This document shows, one piece after another, positions 3,072 through 5,616 of a stretch of DNA of 5,616 bases (positions are counted from its first letter, which is position 1; every line of letters begins with the position of its first letter). Origin of the DNA: Cycloclasticus sp. (GTDB lineage Bacteria > Pseudomonadota > Gammaproteobacteria > Methylococcales > Cycloclasticaceae); contig JAESRY010000136.1 in assembly GCA_016764415.1 (NCBI GenBank), forward strand, positions 1 through 5,616, read 5' to 3'. A model generated the notes under the pieces. The model had not been told where the DNA came from. It worked only from the letters and a program-made list of their open reading frames with translations, and made no database searches. The position numbers and the translations under genes were made by a program.

Positions 3072-5616
3072 CTATAAGCGCCTTCTACTTCGTCCGCCAA
3101 ATGAACCTCTACCCATGCTGCTCCTCATCGAGCTTCGTTGACGCTGAAATTGATTATAATTTCTACTGCCATTACGTCTTGCATCATATTGGCGCTTAAG
3201 GTTTTTTCTGTCACTACTGTAGCGTTGTGTAGATGCAGCATTATTCGACATTCGATTTTCTGAAAGACTATCCCATGAGCCATTTTGACGTTGTGACCAA
3301 CTTCCGTTTCCATCGCGCTTATAGACATTGCCATTGTTACCAACATAGAGATCACCGGATGCAGATTTACCCAACGTTACTCTGCCAGATTCACTAACAT
3401 TAGAGATTGCTTTTCCCCCTACGTCGCCCTCGATATAAGTTGCTCTCCCTTTGCTGGTAAGTTGCGTCTTAAAATCTGCACTACGTCCGCCTGCGCTGGT
3501 AATACTGCCTCGAGAGGCCGCCTCTCCAAATTCTTTTACAAACGAAACAGAACCACCTTGGTCGCCCTGGATATTGAGTTCAGCCCCATCACTATTAATT
3601 TTACTGTGCGTCTGTGCAGACCGATCTTTGTAGTTAATGTTGCCACTACCAGTTATCGTATCTCCTTCTTTTACTCTTTTACTAGTGCCCTCAATACCAC
3701 GAGCCGTTTCGAACTCGGTCTTTGCAATATTCCCATCATATTTTGTTTCCGAGTGTAGCCATTTATCACCCCGTTCTACATAGCTTTCACGCCAACCTTC
3801 ATTGTCATCGAAATCGTAGTACATATTGCCAGCAGCATAGGTTTTTGTATTTGGATTGTAAGCATATCCTGATCGGGCAATTTCGTCTGAATCCCAAACT
3901 GACCAACCACGCCCATAGGTGCCGGTACGGGGGTTATATACCGAACTTGCTGCCATTCCTCCATACGGCCCATAAACCGTAGCACGTTCTGCATAACGGC
4001 CAGTGGTAGGGTTGTACCACGAGCCATAACCATAAGATGTTGGGTAATGCCAATATGCCGGATAGCCCCAAGGGTTGTAATAATAGTAAGGCGGGTAGTA
4101 CCACCCAGTACCATAAACGACCGTTGTGCCGTAAACATAATAGCCATAATAGCCACTTGTATAGGCGTAGGTTACATGCGTAGAAGTATTAATTGCTGGT
4201 TTCTCGACTACATACACATAAGTTACATTGTGAGCTGGGTCACTAGCCGGAATAGTATAAATCTCGTCAGGGACAGATGTAGCAACGTGCCAAGGTCCAT
4301 TGGGCATACCAGAAACGAACCACACTCCGTTGAAACAAAGGTAATAGCGGCCGTTGACCAGGATCACTTGATACGTTGAATTCGCCGCCCGCTTCATGCC
4401 GGTTTTTTCAATCAGCACAAATTTAGGCTCGCCATCGTATATAACTTTAATATTTTCACCTGCATTGATACTGACACTGGCTTTACGTGGAATATTGGCT
4501 TCAATGATAGCTGCACGTGCGGCTGGAGTGCCTGAGATTGAGGCAAGCACATGCGCTTTACTATGATTGTCAGGAATACGACTAAAGATAGCTGGTAGTT
4601 TCACAACGGGGCTCCACGACCCTTTAAGTTCATCAGCATAGAACCAGCGCCCAGCGACCAAATAATAGTAACGGCTTTGATAACGGAACAAGTCCGACTC
4701 AGTATTAGTCACCCACTCAATCCCAGTGTTCGTAATCAGTTTGTGGGAAGGAGCACCTTTAGTAAGTATCAATTCTGCTGGCTTAAAACTAACGAAGATA
4801 TGCGCTGATTTAGTTGGTGCCGTTTGTGCGGGCACATGCTTTTTCGCTTCTTGCCAGTTTTTGCCTGAAGGTAGGCTAGAAAAATCTTCAGGGAGTTTGG
4901 TGATGCTTTCCCATTTTGGCTTTAATAAGGACTTAGTGCGTTGCCATGTAGTGCCATTAAGTACGTAGTAATACTCACTTGCTTTGTCATAAATTAGATC
5001 CCAATTGGTGTTTACCACAAATTCCAACCGAGTCCCTTTAATTGGCGCCTTCACCACATCACCGTTAATAATCATTAGAGCAGCTGGTTTGCTTGATACG
5101 TAGAACTTTGGTGACCCATGTTTTAAACGAACGTTCTTGCTCGGCGTTGACTTAGGCATCTCAAACTTCGAAGGTAAGGCTCGAATCACAACATCTATCG
5201 GCACACTCTTTGGTTTTAGCGAAATAGCATTACGTGCCAATTCGAGAACTGATTCAGGTGGTCGCGTATCATCAAAGAATTTACTTTCAACCACTTCGAT
5301 GTCATGAATAATTACCAAACGTTCTTCAAAGTTAATATCACTTCTGGCTTTGAATTTAATTGCACCAATCCAAGCCTTGTCGCTGTCAGAAGGTGTTGCT
5401 TCAATAACAGCCCAACCAACTAGAATCTCATAGTTCTTCCAAGATTTGACTTGCGGCATTTGTATAACGACTTTCCCCTCAGGTGAATTTATAGTGCGAG
5501 GATAATTAGGAGCCGCAACAACTGTGCCTTCATTATAAGATTTAGTAATTAATACATCAGCGGCGTTAACACTAGGTTCTGTTAGTTGAGGTTTTTCCGC
5601 GAAAGACCTCATTGTC
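3072..5616 (-). CDS. Large Tyr/Trp-rich modular repeat protein of unknown function (5' end probably outside window)
   Basis: Function unknown. The layout fits a widespread bacterial family that I recall being annotated as hypothetical or loosely as carbohydrate-binding; I cannot confirm any such activity. Numbering from the first Met in the window (5612): an N-terminal domain (about 35-155) with YPRTI and QMPQVKSW; three related modules at 170-250, 272-349 and 378-459, each with an aromatic YYY or RYY segment and a Trp-containing turn, ending in a proline-rich xLP or IP segment; a Tyr-rich region (465-540) with YGTGWYYPPYYYY; YNPxTxxY repeats (533-592); a Gly/Ser-rich polar region (about 640-750); a GDLYVGNNGNVYKRDGNG motif (753-770); and an Arg/Ser-rich tail (about 796-846) ending in RSRRRL. 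The stop is TAG at 3074-3072. The frame stays open to the window edge and Met1 lacks a signal peptide, so the true start is probably upstream and export cannot be judged. The gene is convergent with the protease gene. Confidence 0.85.
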   Translation of the reverse strand, partial: TMRSFAEKPQLTEPSVNAADVLITKSYNEGTVVAAPNYPRTINSPEGKVVIQMPQVKSWKNYEILVGWAVIEATPSDSDKAWIGAIKFKARSDINFEERLVIIHDIEVVESKFFDDTRPPESVLELARNAISLKPKSVPIDVVIRALPSKFEMPKSTPSKNVRLKHGSPKFYVSSKPAALMIINGDVVKAPIKGTRLEFVVNTNWDLIYDKASEYYYVLNGTTWQRTKSLLKPKWESITKLPEDFSSLPSGKNWQEAKKHVPAQTAPTKSAHIFVSFKPAELILTKGAPSHKLITNTGIEWVTNTESDLFRYQSRYYYLVAGRWFYADELKGSWSPVVKLPAIFSRIPDNHSKAHVLASISGTPAARAAIIEANIPRKASVSINAGENIKVIYDGEPKFVLIEKTGMKRAANSTYQVILVNGRYYLCFNGVWFVSGMPNGPWHVATSVPDEIYTIPASDPAHNVTYVYVVEKPAINTSTHVTYAYTSGYYGYYVYGTTVVYGTGWYYPPYYYYNPWGYPAYWHYPTSYGYGSWYNPTTGRYAERATVYGPYGGMAASSVYNPRTGTYGRGWSVWDSDEIARSGYAYNPNTKTYAAGNMYYDFDDNEGWRESYVERGDKWLHSETKYDGNIAKTEFETARGIEGTSKRVKEGDTITGSGNINYKDRSAQTHSKINSDGAELNIQGDQGGSVSFVKEFGEAASRGSITSAGGRSADFKTQLTSKGRATYIEGDVGGKAISNVSESGRVTLGKSASGDLYVGNNGNVYKRDGNGSWSQRQNGSWDSLSENRMSNNAASTQRYSSDRKNLKRQYDARRNGSRNYNQFQRQRSSMRSSMGRGSFGGRSRRRL
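3837..4016 (-). repeat. YNPxTxxY peptide repeat with 26-residue period
   Basis: YNPTTGRY begins at residue 533, YNPRTGTY at 559 and YNPNTKTY at 585 of the large protein, so both intervals are exactly 26 residues (78 bp). The motif resembles short aromatic beta-hairpin repeats of surface proteins. The sequence between copies is not closely conserved, so this is a diverged repeat. Confidence 0.7.
4236..5105 (-). repeat. Three diverged copies of an aromatic protein module
   Basis: Protein-level repeat inside the large gene. The copies lie at 5105-4863 (residues 170-250), 4799-4566 (272-349) and 4481-4236 (378-459). Copies 1 and 2 align clearly: FYVSSKPAALMI with IFVSFKPAELIL, VVNTNWDLIYD with WVTNTESDLFR, then YYYVLNG with YYYLVAGRWF, KPKWESITKLP with KGSWSPVVKLP, and a final SSLPSG or SRIPDN. 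Copy 3 is more distant, but keeps GEPKFVLIEKTGM, RYYLCFNGVWF, NGPWHVATSVP and YTIPAS. This is ancient internal duplication rather than a recent DNA repeat. Confidence 0.75.

Noticed and set aside
3125..4968. Several open frames of 60-126 codons on both strands overlapping the large gene
   Set aside because: They are shadows of the 846-codon frame. Their peptides have unnatural composition and no recognisable domain, whereas the main frame shows coherent repeats.
1507..5616. Integrated element bounded by a repeat of the tRNA-Asn 3' end
   Set aside because: I found no second copy of the T-arm/acceptor sequence, no integrase and no transposase within the window.
1..5616. CRISPR array, insertion sequence, toxin-antitoxin or defence operon
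   Set aside because: There are no regularly spaced direct DNA repeats, no transposase-like frames and no recognisable defence genes. The two right-hand genes are convergent and so not an operon.

Overview
The window looks like chromosomal DNA from a gammaproteobacterium, probably free-living and not enteric. The evidence is a uvrB start divergent from a class I aminotransferase gene, followed by a Pseudomonas-like tRNA-Asn, an arrangement I associate with Pseudomonas and related genera. GC content is moderate, and the HtrA-like gene is visibly more AT-rich than the aminotransferase gene. The genus cannot be named from sequence reading alone.

Layout: bases 1-120 (minus strand) hold the first 40 codons of uvrB (nucleotide excision repair). 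Bases 121-246 are the shared divergent control region. Bases 247-1437 (plus) encode a complete PLP-dependent aspartate-type aminotransferase. A sigma70-like promoter with a GC-rich discriminator then drives tRNA-Asn(GTT) at 1507-1582, which is closed by a good intrinsic terminator at 1589-1619. About 270 non-coding bases follow, with a candidate promoter overlapped by inverted repeats and ending in a full-length Shine-Dalgarno sequence. That sequence serves a secreted HtrA-type serine protease with one PDZ domain (1893-2972, plus). A probable terminator (2975-3013) lies between this gene and a convergent very long gene (3072 to the right edge, minus). The long gene encodes a modular Tyr/Trp-rich protein of a widespread but functionally uncharacterised family.

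How the genes work together: the left part (uvrB, aminotransferase, tRNA-Asn) is core housekeeping. The right part (HtrA-like protease and repeat protein) consists of two probable envelope proteins in convergent orientation. They therefore do not form an operon, and a functional link between them is only a guess. I found no mobile element, CRISPR array, toxin-antitoxin pair or recognisable defence system. The least understood item is the large repeat protein: three related aromatic modules, a Tyr-rich region containing a 26-residue-period repeat, and an Arg-rich tail.
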